Shown here piece after piece: positions 22,351 through 33,105 of a stretch of 64,000 nucleotides of DNA. Each line of letters begins with the position of its first letter. Positions within the stretch are counted from its first letter, which is position 1. A program made the position numbers and the translations under genes. A model generated the notes under the pieces. It worked only from the letters and a program-made list of their open reading frames with translations. It searched no databases and was not told the origin of the DNA. This DNA comes from Scilla litardierei (taxonomy: Eukaryota; Streptophyta; Magnoliopsida; Asparagales; Asparagaceae): the NCBI GenBank assembly GCA_030789695.1, contig CM061136.1, forward strand, positions 129,494,648 through 129,558,647. The letters run 5' to 3'.

Positions 22351-23679
22351 CTACTCCGAGTGGGAGTCGCCCTGCCCTCCAATCCGTTCGTCCTCCACGT
22401 CATCTTCCTCATCGGCTTCCGCTATCAACACTTGCAGCTTTCGATCCATACAGCGGTGTCCGGGAGTGAAGCGCTCGTCGCATCTGAAACATAGCCCCTT
22501 TTGCCTTTTCTCCCTCATCTCCGCATCGGTCATCCGTCGAAATGGGCCATCGGCCGGTAGTGGAGTGGTCTGCTCACCCGTCTTCTCAGGTCCTGCTGGA
22601 ACTGCCTCAGTAGTGGCCTCCGCTCCGCCTGCTCCAGTCGAGGAGACTCTCTGCAACTGCCCACTGTAGCTCCCCCCGCCTCTCCTATCCTCAGCTCGGG
22701 AGTCCTCCACCATCTGGGCCATTTCGATGACCTCTGAAAGCCCACGGGGCTTGTAAGGCCTCACCGCAGCTCGAAGACTAGGGCGCAGCCCCTTCAAGAA
22801 GGTGCCCTCCAGCGACTCGTCTGAAACTCCATGAACTCGCCCGGCCAGTGTCTCAAATCTCTCGATGTACTCCCGCACCGGCCCCTCCTGCCTGAGGGTA
22901 AATAGCTGCTCGTGTAGGTTCCCCAGGCGGGGGTCTCTAAACTTCTCCAGCACCAAGTCTTTCAGCTCGTCCCAGCTCCGGATCTGCTGCCTCCTCTCTT
23001 TCCACTGGAACCACCATAAAGCTCTGCCCTCCATGCAGATGGTTGCTGCCTCTAGCTTCTGTGCCTCGGTCATGTGGTGCGCCGCGAAATATCTCTCCGC
23101 CGTGAATAACCAGGCGTGTGGATCCTCCCCAGAAAATATCGGCATTTTCAGCTTCCGGACTCTGCAATCTCCACCAAAGCGCCACTGCTCTGGCCTCCCC
23201 TCCTCCCCGTGATACGGGCGGTAATGTTGTCTCCTCTGGTCCTGAGTCTCGTACTGCCTCGGTGGCCCTCCTCCGCGGACCTCGTAGTGTCCTCGGTAAT
23301 CCTCTCGACGGCCATCGAAATCGTCCCAACCTGCGTCGTCACCGAACTCCGCCCTGTAGCCACCTTCGCCGTCATAATAATGGTCTCCACCGTCACCGTC
23401 TCCGTAAATGTGGTCATCTGCTACTGGCAGCCGTCCCGAAGGGTCATAAAACCTTCCCCGAAGCTGTCCGCAGGGGTCTTCCCCTCTGAAATCTGCCCTC
23501 CTGGCCTCTGTCCGCTGTCCGGGGGGCTCGAAACCCCCTCCCCGTCCTTGGACGTGAGCATCCACCCCCACCTGGCGGCTGCCAGTGGGTTTCCCCTCTG
23601 CCTTGGGGTTCGCCGGCCGCCCCCCGGCGGCTGCCAGGGGGGTTCCCGCCCCCCTTGGGGCTCGCCGGAAGGCCCCCAC
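22351..23679 (-). CDS. gag core with zinc knuckle
   Basis: An open frame of 442 residues. Residues about 1-60 are Gly/Ala/Pro-rich, 60-175 are Asp/Tyr/Arg/Gly-rich, 176-325 form the Retrotrans_gag core (KMPIFSGEDPHAW, WFQWKERR, SWDELKDLVLEKF, then F.KGLRPSL), and 397-410 carry a zinc knuckle CFRCDERFTPGHRC followed by an acidic tail. This core plus CFRCDE..xPGHRC is typical of plant chromovirus gag. It would assemble the particle and bind RNA; protease to integrase must come from another element. The core has no internal stops, unusual among its neighbours. The true start is in the other frame at 24356; the first codons here are only the overlap. Confidence 0.85.
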   Translation of the reverse strand: MGAFRRAPRGAGTPLAAAGGRPANPKAEGKPTGSRQVGVDAHVQGRGGGFEPPGQRTEARRADFRGEDPCGQLRGRFYDPSGRLPVADDHIYGDGDGGDHYYDGEGGYRAEFGDDAGWDDFDGRREDYRGHYEVRGGGPPRQYETQDQRRQHYRPYHGEEGRPEQWRFGGDCRVRKLKMPIFSGEDPHAWLFTAERYFAAHHMTEAQKLEAATICMEGRALWWFQWKERRQQIRSWDELKDLVLEKFRDPRLGNLHEQLFTLRQEGPVREYIERFETLAGRVHGVSDESLEGTFLKGLRPSLRAAVRPYKPRGLSEVIEMAQMVEDSRAEDRRGGGSYSGQLQRVSSTGAGGAEATTEAVPAGPEKTGEQTTPLPADGPFRRMTDAEMREKRQKGLCFRCDERFTPGHRCMDRKLQVLIAEADEEDDVEDERIGGQGDSHSE

Positions 23680-24356
23680 CCCCCGGTGGCTGCCGGGGGG
23701 TTCCCGCCCCCGTTGGGGCTCGCCGGAAGGCCCCCTCCCCTGGCGGTTGCCAGGGGGCTCCTGTCCTTGGAGGGACCCAATCGGGGCCCTCCGACCATGC
23801 CGGAGGGCCTGCGGGCCTCGCCGGGCCTCCGACAGGGCCGGCGGGCCCTGCCGGGGGTCCGGCTAGTTCGCCGGACCCCGCCGACCTCCGACGGGGCCTG
23901 GCCCCCCTGCCGGAGATCGCCTGAGGCAGGGAAGGGCTGCCTCCTTCGCGCGGCACTCCTTTGGCCCTCCACTGCCTTCCGCCGTACCTCCTCGCGGTAG
24001 TCGATCTTCCATGGCTCCTCGTCTTCGTCTTCGTCTAATTCCTCCACCAAAAAAGGTTGATTTTGGATAAAAATCTCCTCTTTTTCCTTCTCTTTCTTCA
24101 AAGGTGCCGTCTTTGGTGTCGGATTAGGATTCCCCTCCCCTTTGTTGTTTGCCGCCAATTGATTTAGGGTTGCCATCATTTGGGCGAATTGTTCGTCGTG
24201 CTTCGCTTGATTTACCGTCAATTGGTTGATGGAAGTTGTCAATTTTGCCATGGATTCATCGTTGGCCGCTAATGATTTCTTGATTTCGTCGATTTCGCTC
24301 GTGAATTTGTCCTCCAAAGCTTCAATTTTGTCGTGGGATCTTGTCGTAGCCGCCAT
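23421..24356 (-). CDS. gag, N-terminal reading frame
   Basis: Begins MAATTRSHDKIEALEDKF and forms a coiled coil over about 90 residues (EIDEIKKSLAANDESMAKL...), then an acidic/basic linker with EELDEDEDEEPWKIDY, then a Gly/Pro/Arg/Ala-rich tract from roughly residue 130 encoded by GC-rich tandem repeats. The frame runs into a stop at 23421 in the zone where the second gag frame (23679-22351) is already open. A single frame change within the G/C-run repeats (about 23580-23760) would join them; whether it is a mutation, a sequencing slip or programmed frameshifting cannot be told here. Confidence 0.75.
   Translation of the reverse strand: MAATTRSHDKIEALEDKFTSEIDEIKKSLAANDESMAKLTTSINQLTVNQAKHDEQFAQMMATLNQLAANNKGEGNPNPTPKTAPLKKEKEKEEIFIQNQPFLVEELDEDEDEEPWKIDYREEVRRKAVEGQRSAARRRQPFPASGDLRQGGQAPSEVGGVRRTSRTPGRARRPCRRPGEARRPSGMVGGPRLGPSKDRSPLATARGGGLPASPNGGGNPPAATGGWGPSGEPQGGREPPWQPPGGGRRTPRQRGNPLAAARWGWMLTSKDGEGVSSPPDSGQRPGGQISEGKTPADSFGEGFMTLRDGCQ
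23585..23760. repeat. GC-rich minisatellite inside gag
   Basis: About three imperfect units of 55-60 bp, each with GGCTGCCAG-GGG-TTCCCGCCCCC and GGGGCTCGCCGGAAGGCCC. Runs of five to seven C or G lie in each unit. The gag reading frame changes within this block. Confidence 0.8.
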
Positions 24357-24368
24357 GGATCGTCACGT

Positions 24369-24380
24369 GCTCTGATACCA
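24369..24380 (-). other. Primer binding site, initiator tRNA-Met
   Basis: The minus strand reads TGGTATCAGAGC, a perfect 12-nt complement to plant initiator tRNA-Met, three bases after the LTR end. Confidence 0.9.
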
Positions 24381-24383
24381 AAA

Positions 24384-24709
24384 TGTTAGGATCCAAGATA
24401 AAGAGACAATTTTTATAGATAAAAAGTAGCAAAAACAAGATATTTGAGCACAAAAGAGGTGCGCTCTCCTCCCAAGACGCCGAAGAGGACGTCCGCACTC
24501 GTTTAATCTAAGATCTAAACCTAAATACGCTCAATAGAAAATATCTAATATCAAGCATAAAAATCCTAATGACGGCTAGCCCGTATTTATAAAAGAAACT
24601 ATGGTTTTCTTAGGCTAATGGGCGCGCGCATAAACACAAGGGAAAGGGGGGCCGGCGGCCCACATGGGCCGGCCCATGCTTGGGCGGACATAGACCGCCA
24701 GGTCTATCA
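24384..24709 (-). repeat. 5' LTR of the gag-only element
   Basis: 326 bp, TGTTAGGATCC (plus strand) to AGGTCTATCA. A TATAAATA promoter box reads on the minus strand near 24585-24594. It differs from the 3' LTR at about seven substitutions and one indel, roughly 97.5 percent identity by eye. Confidence 0.9.
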
Positions 24710-26239
24710 GTTTGTTAGGTGGGGTTTTGATGATGGGTTATTATGGTTTTTGATAATTTTTGATCAGAGACAGAATAAAGAAAGAAAAAGGCTACTGCTT
24801 TATAATTTATAAAGTTGAAGTAGGAAAATTAAGAGACAATGGCCTTAAAAGAGATAATGGCCTTAAAAGGCCTTCTTAGTATGTGTTTGTGATTTGACTG
24901 TGTTTTGTTCAGCTTATTGTTGTTGAACCGTACACTCATACAGCTAATATGTCACATATCATTTGTTAGATGGTCATTTATTTGTATAATTGTATCTATC
25001 CTGCAAGAATGAAAACTACTGCAACAGTCAAAAAGATGAATATATAAGAAAATTTCATTATTCTAAGCAATATAGAAATCTTAAAATATCTTCAATAGTC
25101 TATTTGCTAACATGGAGGATGGTCCAGTGACGATAGCACTACATGAGATATTTTTGAGAGTTTGGTTGCAGTTGGGGGGCTTATTTATTACATGAAAAAT
25201 ATAAAAAATTTAGAATTAAACCTCAAATGTTCATTTGTACATTGGGTTAGTTTACCACATATGTTTATTTATTTTTCAATGCAACATATAAATTACGTTT
25301 TAGCTTCCATACTTTGGCTTAGTTTACCTTTATTTGATCACATTTATACATTTAATTGGATGCATAATGTCGAATTTGGCTGAGAATATTCCTCCTATAC
25401 CTCAAGAGATTGTAGAAGCGGTTGATGAAAAGAGGTCTACCCCTCATCAACATCAACCCTGCCTATCAGTACTAAAAGAAACAATTCATCGGTTTGGAAT
25501 GACTTTGCAAGGAAACAAATCAATAGCCAATGGAAAGTAATATGTAATCATTGTCACAAGAAACTAAGTGGTAATTCAAGTACGAAAACGTATCATTTGC
25601 ATGCTCACATCAAGATGTCCTATTAAAAAAACTAGAGACCAACAATAAAGGGCATGTTTTATTGGGACATATGTTTTGATCAAGAATTAGCCAGACAAAA
25701 ACTTGCAATGATGATGGTCTTGCGCGATTATCATCTTTCCATAGTAGAACAATATGGATTTAAAAATTTATTAATTGCCTACAACATTTCTTTAAGTGTC
25801 TCTAGGAATACACTGAAAAATGACATATTGAAGTTATATCAAACGAAGAAACAAAAGGCAATGAATTAAATTGAAGATGATCAAAGTCAAATTGCCAAGT
25901 TGTAACCAAATTAAGGGTTACATGGTGGTGACATCGCATTTCATTGATGACTCTTGGACTTTGCAAAGTTGATTTTTTGGGTAACTTATTTCTCTTATTT
26001 CAAATAACTTCTAATTTTTTCTTACATTATTTGTATTAATCTAATCATGTGTTTTCATTGATCTATTTTAGGTTTTTGTATGTCACAGGTCATCATATTG
26101 CTGATGTTCTTATTAGTATATTAACAGAAACATTATATAATTGAAACATTGATAGGAAATTTTCAATCCTAACAGTAGACAATTGTGGTAGAAATAATTG
26201 CATGATGGATATGATTTTGGAAAAACTTGATGAAAATTC

Positions 26240-26582
26240 CAAGGTTTTATGTATCGGTTTCGGAGAGGGTATCGCTCTCTCGAAAATTTAAGTTTTGGTA
26301 TCGGTATCGTCTGTTTCGGCGGTATCGGACGTGGGTTTCGGTTGGTCAGTATCGTTAGTTTTATATACATAAAATCTATCAGATATGTAAAAAATAAAGT
26401 AGCTAGAATTTTGCCTTGCACACCCACCGTTTTACTTTGCGCACATATCACTTATTTGCAAGTTTGCCTTGGAGTTGCTTTGCGTACCTACCATTTTGCT
26501 TTGTGCACATATCACTTATTTACAAAGTTGACATATCTTCCTCTACACATATAACTTATTTACAAGTTTACCATTCAAAATA

Positions 26583-26634
<52 letters not shown>

Positions 26635-27001
26635 GGTCCCCCCCTCTCTCTCGTTCTCTCACGGAAGCGGCAGCAACGGTAGCAAGTGGCATCAGGCGGC
26701 AGGCGGTAGGCGACGACAGGCGGCGACAAGGCACAGCGGCGGCGAGGCGCGGCGGCGGCCAGTAAGTTTGATTTTTTTTCAGTTTCTTCTTTTTCTTCCT
26801 CTTTTTTTTTGATTTTGGCCAGTTTCTTACCCATTTGCTGGCCGAAGTTTCGGCCAGTTTCGTCCGATACTGGACGAAACCGGCCGAAACCCTAGGGTTT
26901 CGGCCAATACCGATTTTATGCTGCCGTTTCGGACCGATACTGGACGGTACCGGTCCGATACGCCCGATACCAAGAGGTATCGGGCGATACCTCAAACCAT
27001 G
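26240..27001. mobile_element. hAT-type MITE, GGTTTCGG family, copy B
   Basis: A 762-bp element inside the left-arm transposase, flanked by the perfect 8-bp duplication GAAAATTC (26232-26239, 27002-27009). Ends are CAAGGTTTTATG and, inverted, CATGGTTTGAGG. The left 100 bp (TATCGGTTTCGG, CTCTCGAAAATTTAAG, GTATCGGTATCG) match copies A and C closely. The right side carries dense CCGATAC/CCGAAAC words. A (CT)n run lies in the core. No protein is encoded. Confidence 0.9.
26583..26632. repeat. (CT)n microsatellite
   Basis: About 24 CT dinucleotides without interruption, in the core of MITE copy B. Confidence 0.95.
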
Positions 27002-27814
27002 GAAAATTCATTAATGTTGAGTAGGACATTGACACATGTGTTTCTATACACATATTTTGAACTTAATTATGAAAAGATAATTTAGCAATAATTGGTGAAA
27101 TTATTGAGACAATAAAATTTATTGTTGTTTATTGGTCAGCCTCGCCAAATAGGGAAGAGAAATTTGAAGATTGAATACTCTGATAAGTTTGCATTGAATT
27201 GTAAAACTAGGTGCAATTCTACCTATTTGATGTTGAGTGTTGCATGTTCCTACAAAAATGTTTTACATCGTATGAAGACATGTGACACCTAATATAGAAA
27301 ATAACTATCTGATGAAGAATGGGAATTTGCTGAATTGATTTATGAAAAATTGGAGCATTTTTATACAATGACGTGTTTATTTTCGGGCTTTAATTATCCT
27401 ATAGTCAATGTCTATTTTTCTCAAGTTACCTTTCTCAAAATGCATCTAAGAGATTGGTTGAATGGTGACAATGACACAATTAGGGAGATATCACAACATA
27501 TGATCTCAAAGCTTCATACGTACTGGCCTACCATTTATAAAGTCATGGTTATTGCAACTGTTTTAGATCCACGATTCAAGATTGCATTGCTCAAGTTTTT
27601 TATGATAAGTCTTATGACAATGATTCTGCCAAAGAAGCTGGAAGTGTGAAGGAATGTTCGGTGATGTTGGTGAGCCAGTTCAAAAATGGCGATGGTTGAA
27701 AATACAAGTAATGAATTAGGATCTTACTTAGGGCATGTGTTACGTAAAAGTTCAACGGAATCATCCAAGTTTATAGCGCACTTGCACATGTCAAACTATA
27801 AGTCCCCTGTAAAA

Positions 27815-29480
27815 TGAAAATTCGCATTTCTTGTATTTTCACCATCACCATTTTTGTACTGGCTAAACCAACATCTTCGAACATTCCTTCACACTCAACT
27901 TCTTTGGCAGAATCATTACTATAAAACTTATCATAAAAACCTAAGCAATGCAATCTTATATCTGGAATCTAACATAGTTGCAATAGCCATGACTTTATGA
28001 ATGGTGGACCGGTACTTATCAAACTTAGAGATCGTATCTTGTGCCATCTTACTAGTTGTGTTACTGTCACCATTCAACCAATCTCTTAGATGCATTCTGA
28101 GATTGGCAACTTTATGAAAATAAACATTTGCCGTCAGATACTTAGTGCTTGAAAATAAACACGTAATTTTATAAAAATTCTCCAATTTTTCACAAATTAA
28201 TTCAACACATTCTCATTCTTCATCAGCTGGCACTTTTCTACAATGGAAATGCACCTAATTTTACACTCCAATGCCAACTTCTTAGAGTATTTAATTTTCA
28301 GTTGCTTACACGCCTCTTTAAATTTCTCCTCTCTTTGGCTAGGCTGACCAATAAGCAACACTAAATCTTATTGTCTCAATAATTTCAGCAGTTATTATTA
28401 AACCATCTTTCACAAATAAGTACAAAATATGTGCAGAGCAACACATATGTGTAAATGTCGCACCCAACATTAATGCATTTTCATCAAGTTTTTCCAAAAT
28501 CATATTCATCATGCAATCATTTGTACTACAATTGTTTACCATTATGATAGACAATTTCCTATCAATGTTTTAGTCATATAATGTTTCTGTCAATGTACTA
28601 ATTAAGTAATATGAGGAAATGTGACATACAAAAACCTAATCATTAAACGCACCTGATTAGATTAACATACAATAATGCAAGAGAAAATTAGAAGTTATTT
28701 GGAATAAGAGAAATAAGTTACCCGAGAAATCGAATTTATAAAGTCAAAGTCCAGGAGTTATCACTGAAATGCGACGTCACCACCATGTAACCCTTATTTT
28801 GTTCACAACTTGTCCACATATCAGTTCTAATGGAAATTCGACTTTGATTATCTTCAATCCGATTCATTGCCTTTTGCTTATTTGTTTGATATAACTTCAT
28901 TATGTCATTTTTCAGTGTATTCCTAGAGACACATAAAGAGATGTTACAGGCAATTAACAAATCTTTTAAATCCACAGTGTTCTATAATGGAAAGAGGATA
29001 ATCATGTAAGACCACCATCATTGCATGTTATTGTCTTGCTAATTCTTCATCAAAAACGTATGTTTCGATAGATACATGCCCTTTATTGTTGGCATTTCCA
29101 CTCAAAATTGCTTGCTTTATGTCTTCAGTTTTTTCAAAGGACATATCTTGATGTGAGCATGCAAATGAGAAGTTTCCGCAGTTGAATTACCACTTAGTTT
29201 CTTGTGGCAATGATTACATATTGATTTCCACTGACCGTTGATCTATTTCTTTGTAAAGTCATTCCAAATCAATGAATTGTTTCTTTTAGGATTGACAGGA
29301 GGGATTGATGTTGATAAGGGTCAAACCTTTTTTTCACAATCCGCTTCTACAATCTCTTGAGGTGTAGAAGGAATGTTCTCAGCCACAACTTCTAGATCGT
29401 CTGATTGAGCAACATCTTTCCCATAATATTTTTGAAACACCACCCGAATTCGACATACTGCATCCAATTAAATGTATAAA
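27815..29480 (-). pseudogene. hAT transposase pseudogene, right arm of inverted repeat
   Basis: The same gene as the left arm, read from the minus strand: BED finger (CNHCHKKLSG...HLHAH, about 29150-29230), LCVSRNTLKNDIMKLY with IRTDMWTS (about 28780-28940), KLDENALMLGATFTHMCCSAHIL (about 28400-28510, the AHIL core of the RNase-H-like domain), then LRDWLNGDSNTT and HKVMAIATMLDSRYK (about 27960-28090). It keeps the uninterrupted version of the MITE target. The frame is broken several times. Like the left arm it lacks the C-terminal dimerisation region, so the gene was already truncated when it was duplicated. Confidence 0.8.
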
Positions 29481-29659
29481 TGTGATCAAATGAAGTTAAC
29501 TAACCCAAAGTATGAAAGCTAAAGTGTAATTTATACGTGGAATTGGAAAAATAATAAACATATGGTAAAAACTAACCCAATGTACAAATCAACGTGTGGT
29601 TTAATTCTAAATTTTTCCTATTTTTAATGTAACAGATGAGCCCCCTTAACCGCAACCAA

Positions 29660-30920
29660 CCCCTTAAAAATACCCCATGTAGTGCTATTGTTACCGGACC
29701 ATCTCGCCATGTTAGTAAATAGACTATTGGATATACTTTATAAATTTTATATTGATTAGAATAATTTTCTCAGATATGCATCTTTTTGACTGTTGCAGTA
29801 GTTTGTATTCTTGCAGGATAGATACAATTATACAAATAAATGGTCATCTAACAAATTTCAGGTGAGATATTTATTTGGTGTATGAGTGTATGATCCAACA
29901 ATAATAAGCTGAGAAAAAACACAGCCAAATCACGGACACACTAAGAAGGTCTTTTACGAATATTGTCTTTTAATTTTCCTATTTCAACCTTATAAGTTAT
30001 AAAGCAGTAGCCTTTTTCTTTCTTTCTTCTTTGTATCTGATCAAAATATTCAAAACCCGTAATAGCATATCATCAAAATTCCACCAGACAAACACATTGT
30101 TTCTGCTCTCTGTAAAGCAAAAACATGATTTAATAATGGTTGTTGACCGACATAGTGTGGAGTTATTACTAATCTAACTAATATATCCAAACGATAAGTG
30201 AAGCTTCTGGTTCATTGTTTCTTACTTTCTACAACAAACTAGAGCACGAATTTATGATGAAAAAAGAAGAAAAGTTCCTATCATTATTGAAGATTATAAA
30301 TAATAATGGTTCATGTCCTTCATAAATGGAAAGTAAAGTACAGACCTTGATTAGAAGAAAACAGCATATACTGATTATTGGGAAACATGAGATTCGTAAA
30401 AGGCTAAGGCACTAAGCTGGGTGAAACGGAGATCGGGGAAATGGAAAATGGGACACCGTGGCCCATCGAAGATGGGTCAATGGACACTGATTGCTGCTGG
30501 AGATGCGTGAAATGGAAGAATTGCCAAATCTGGAAAGGTGATAGGGGAAAGGCCAAAGAGACTCAAGTCGAAGGAAAACCTTAGAATCGTAAATTCCTAG
30601 TACGAAATAAAATTAGTAATAGTGTTTTAATTTTATTTTATTTTATTTTATATTTTTAGTGGTTGCAATTACAAATATAGGTTTATGTATTATTTTTATA
30701 AAATATGTCAAGGGGTTTATATGTAATCTAATCTATAAAATCGTATATTAATATTAAAATGACCAAGTACGGATACTCGCGGGTATGGATATATAATATT
30801 CATGACAGTCTAGTTTTACCCACAGATAAAAAACGTGTACTCATTTCCATACACGTGTGTATTAAAGTCTACCCATACTCGTACCCGAACGGGCAGATAT
30901 CTGCGGATAGAATTGTCACC
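29660..30920 (-). mobile_element. 5' region and terminus of the hAT element (right arm side)
   Basis: Upstream of the right-arm transposase the element continues to about 30920, ending (minus direction) at GGGGTGACAATTCTATCC, a common hAT terminus. The last 150 bp hold GGGTATGGATAT and CCCGAACGGGCAGATATCTG words. The part 30285-30920 occurs again, in the same orientation, at 50630-51330, and is absent from the left arm of the inverted repeat. No gene lies in 30930-31480. Confidence 0.6.
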
Positions 30921-31489
30921 CCGAGTATTGCTTATATCATATTTAGATCTCACGTGTGCTAATACGATTCATCCAAAACTGAATCTTACTGATACCACCG
31001 TTATTAACAAATAACATCTAATACAAGCAGAGATCTAGAATTTAAAGTACCAAAGTTAAAAATCAGACTTATTTTCATATTATAGTTGAAAGATCAAATA
31101 AAAATTATAAATCTTGGTTCGGAAGCTCAACCAGTATCAATACATAACAGCCTAATACATAACAGCCTGCTTTTATCAAATTTATATGGATGATACAAAT
31201 CAGACCCTTCTTGATTGGACCAAACAGGTCTTCAAATTTTACCATGACACGTAAAGGATTAAGCCGTTTCAGTTATGATATAAGACAAAAACCACAAAGC
31301 CAAAATGGAAGTATATTTAAATTGAGCTAATTAATTTTGATATTATCTTTTTGTGATGATAACCTGCTTTGGTTATTGAAAAAAGGACAATGACTTTGAT
31401 GATATATATGATTAATGGATAAATGAAGCATGTGCTAAAGATGAAACCTTTCTTGCAACTAACACTAGGCAATCGATATCTAAGGTCTA

Positions 31490-31590
31490 ATGCTTCTAGT
31501 AAGTATTGTCTGATACTACCGATACAGTATACTACCAATACTGCAAACCACTTACCGATACTGATACCGAAACTAAGATTTCAAACCTTG
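31490..31590. mobile_element. GGTATCGG-family MITE fragment, copy E
   Basis: A short end fragment with ACCGATACTGATACCGAAAC and the terminus TTTCAAACCTTG, like the right end of copy C. The rest of the element is not present. Confidence 0.5.
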
Positions 31591-32089
31591 TTTAAAACTA
31601 TTCATCTCAACTTGTTAATCTTATCATGAAGAACAAGTCTCTTATAGATACTGAAATTTAAGATGGAGCTCAATATGGGAAGATTTTTTTATTTGGAGTC
31701 ATTTTTATTTATTCAAGATATAAACTTTTTTATTAGGGCTTTAAATTCCTAGTTGACATTAAATTCTAATCGATCTTGATTTTATCCAATATTTAAATTT
31801 TGTTGGATGTTGCCTTAAGGAGTTAGATCAGATGAGATAATGTAAGATACTAGGATTGAAAAAATAGCATCATGAATATAGTGAAATATTTTACATAGAA
31901 AAATATAAAAGCTGGAAAATATTCATTTGACTATGTATTAATGTCAGTTTGTATAGACACCCATTAATCTTTTAAAAATGATCCCATCTGCATGCTTTAT
32001 TCATAGTCCATTATGGGGTGAATTAAGTCAAATTGGCCTCCAAAGTAATCTCTCTTTGGTTCCTTCTTTTTCGCACCTATCTCCTCGTT

Positions 32090-32440
32090 ACGAGAGAGCA
32101 TCTGTGTGTGCGCGCGCGCGTGTGTGTGCGTAAGTTTAATGGGGGTCAGCGGGCCAATGAGGAAATTCCTCCTTGGCCCACTCACAGCCCACCCCAAAAA
32201 AAAATTTAAATTTTTTAAAGTTGATGTACACATCCTAGACCCCAAAACCCCAAATATGTGTGAACCCTATGAGCATTTGACTCTCGATCCACCCGTTGCA
32301 AGAAGTTCTATGTTCTGCAAACATTGAATTTGTAACGAGTAGATCGAGGGTCAAATAGCGTTGGATTTACTTGATTTTTGGTGTAGTGATCATCCATGAG
32401 TTGTAGTACATATCCCAAAAAAATTCAAAAAATGAGGGGG
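32090..32440. repeat. Member of a dispersed non-coding repeat family (GATCGAGGGTCAAAT)
   Basis: CCCCAAAACCCCAAATATG, GTGAACCCTATGAGCATTTGA, TAGATCGAGGGTCAAATAGC and ATCATCCATGAG recur with changes at 40230-40420; GATCGAGGG with the AACAATAGAACATTTT neighbour recurs at 39580-39700 and 39960-40060. Ends and class are unknown. Confidence 0.5.
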
Positions 32441-32545
32441 CTTGTAAGCTGCCAAGGAGGAAACTTCTCCTTAGAAAGCTGATTCCCATTTATCACTATA
32501 TATGGATATGTATGTATGTATATTTATGTGTGTGCGTAAGGATGT

Positions 32546-32935
32546 CAATTATGATTCATCCGAATGTACCAATCATTTGGATCCAACCAAGTCAAATTTA
32601 AAACTAGACAATCCAAATGGTAAATCTATTTAGTTAGATGTGATCTACCAAGTTTAAATTACCGCAAATAAAATTCAATTGATTTGGATTGTTTTGACGT
32701 AAAATGTTCTCACAAAATCAACATTTAAGGATTGTCATAAAATAACCAATTTGTCATAACTTGATGCATGGGTAAAAATGTTCAAATCAATTTAAACTTT
32801 ATTTTTAAATGATTTTGACATGTTAGATCACATCCAACAAAATGGATTTTCTACTTGGGTTGCCTAATTTTGAATTTGACTTGGTTGAATCCAAATGTTT
32901 GATCTATTCGAATGGATCCTAGTCAACCTCTATAT
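32546..32935. mobile_element. Fold-back MITE, copy 1
   Basis: About 390 bp that is largely one inverted repeat: CATTTGGATCCAACCAAGTC near the left is matched inverted by GACTTGGTTGAATCCAAATG near 32880. Each arm is about 130-150 bp, with TTAGATGTGATCTA in the inner part. A second copy is at 38978-39375. No coding capacity. Confidence 0.75.
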
Positions 32936-33105
32936 AGAAGAATAGTTTCAATATGAACATTAGATAGCTAACGATAAACTGATGAGCTCAACCATCGAAG
33001 TAAGAAGAGGTTGATGGTTTTATGACAGCTTTTAACGGGAAAATATGCAAGGAAGTGCCATTTGACTTTGTAGTTCTCTGATTTAGATGTAAAGTATAGT
33101 CCATA

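Larger units (their letters stand above)
21972..24709 (-). mobile_element. Complete gag-only LTR retrotransposon (TR-GAG type)
   Basis: A 2738-bp element with both LTRs (326 and 325 bp, about 8 differences), a perfect 5-bp target duplication GTTTG (21967-21971, 24710-24714), an initiator-tRNA-Met primer site, a purine tract, and only gag between them. No pol fits: gag ends about 50 bp before the 3' LTR. This structure is known as TR-GAG, a non-autonomous class that needs pol from a partner. It is inserted in the left arm of the hAT inverted repeat; the right arm shows the uninterrupted target at about 30090-30110. Confidence 0.9.
25366..27715 (+). pseudogene. hAT transposase pseudogene, left arm of inverted repeat
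   Basis: Reads N- to C-terminal on the plus strand. A BED zinc finger comes first (CNHCHKKLSG, then HLHAHIK, about 25545-25625), then a helical segment LARQKLAMMMVLRDYHLSIVE typical of RICESLEEPER/Ac-type hAT transposases, and LSVSRNTLKNDILKLY. After an insertion, KLDEN is followed by LMLSRTLTHV and THILNL, then LRDWLNGDNDTI and YKVMVIATVLDPRFK. The C-terminal dimerisation domain is missing. Multiple stops show it is dead. It is interrupted by a MITE (26240-27001), and the upstream part of the arm by the gag-only element. Confidence 0.8.
21771..30274. repeat. Large inverted repeat of a hAT element
   Basis: Left arm 21771-27715 and right arm 27815-30274 are reverse complements over their whole length, with about 100 bp between them. 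After removing the gag-only element and the MITE (with one target duplication each) the left arm is about 2430 bp, against about 2460 bp on the right. Matches include the promoter region (AGATGGTCATTTATTTGT), the BED finger and the last coding block (AAGTGTGAAGGAATGTTC, inverted at about 27885). Identity looks like roughly 80 percent by eye. Confidence 0.85.

Noticed and set aside
23116..24000. Long plus-strand ORF of 294 residues
   Set aside because: It is the antisense of the gag gene and its GC-rich repeats. Its Pro/Arg/Gly composition comes from the minisatellite, not from coding constraint.
32100..32130. TGTGCGCGCGCGTGTGTG run as a possible Z-DNA regulatory site
   Set aside because: Simple dinucleotide repeat without a nearby gene; nothing in the sequence supports a function.
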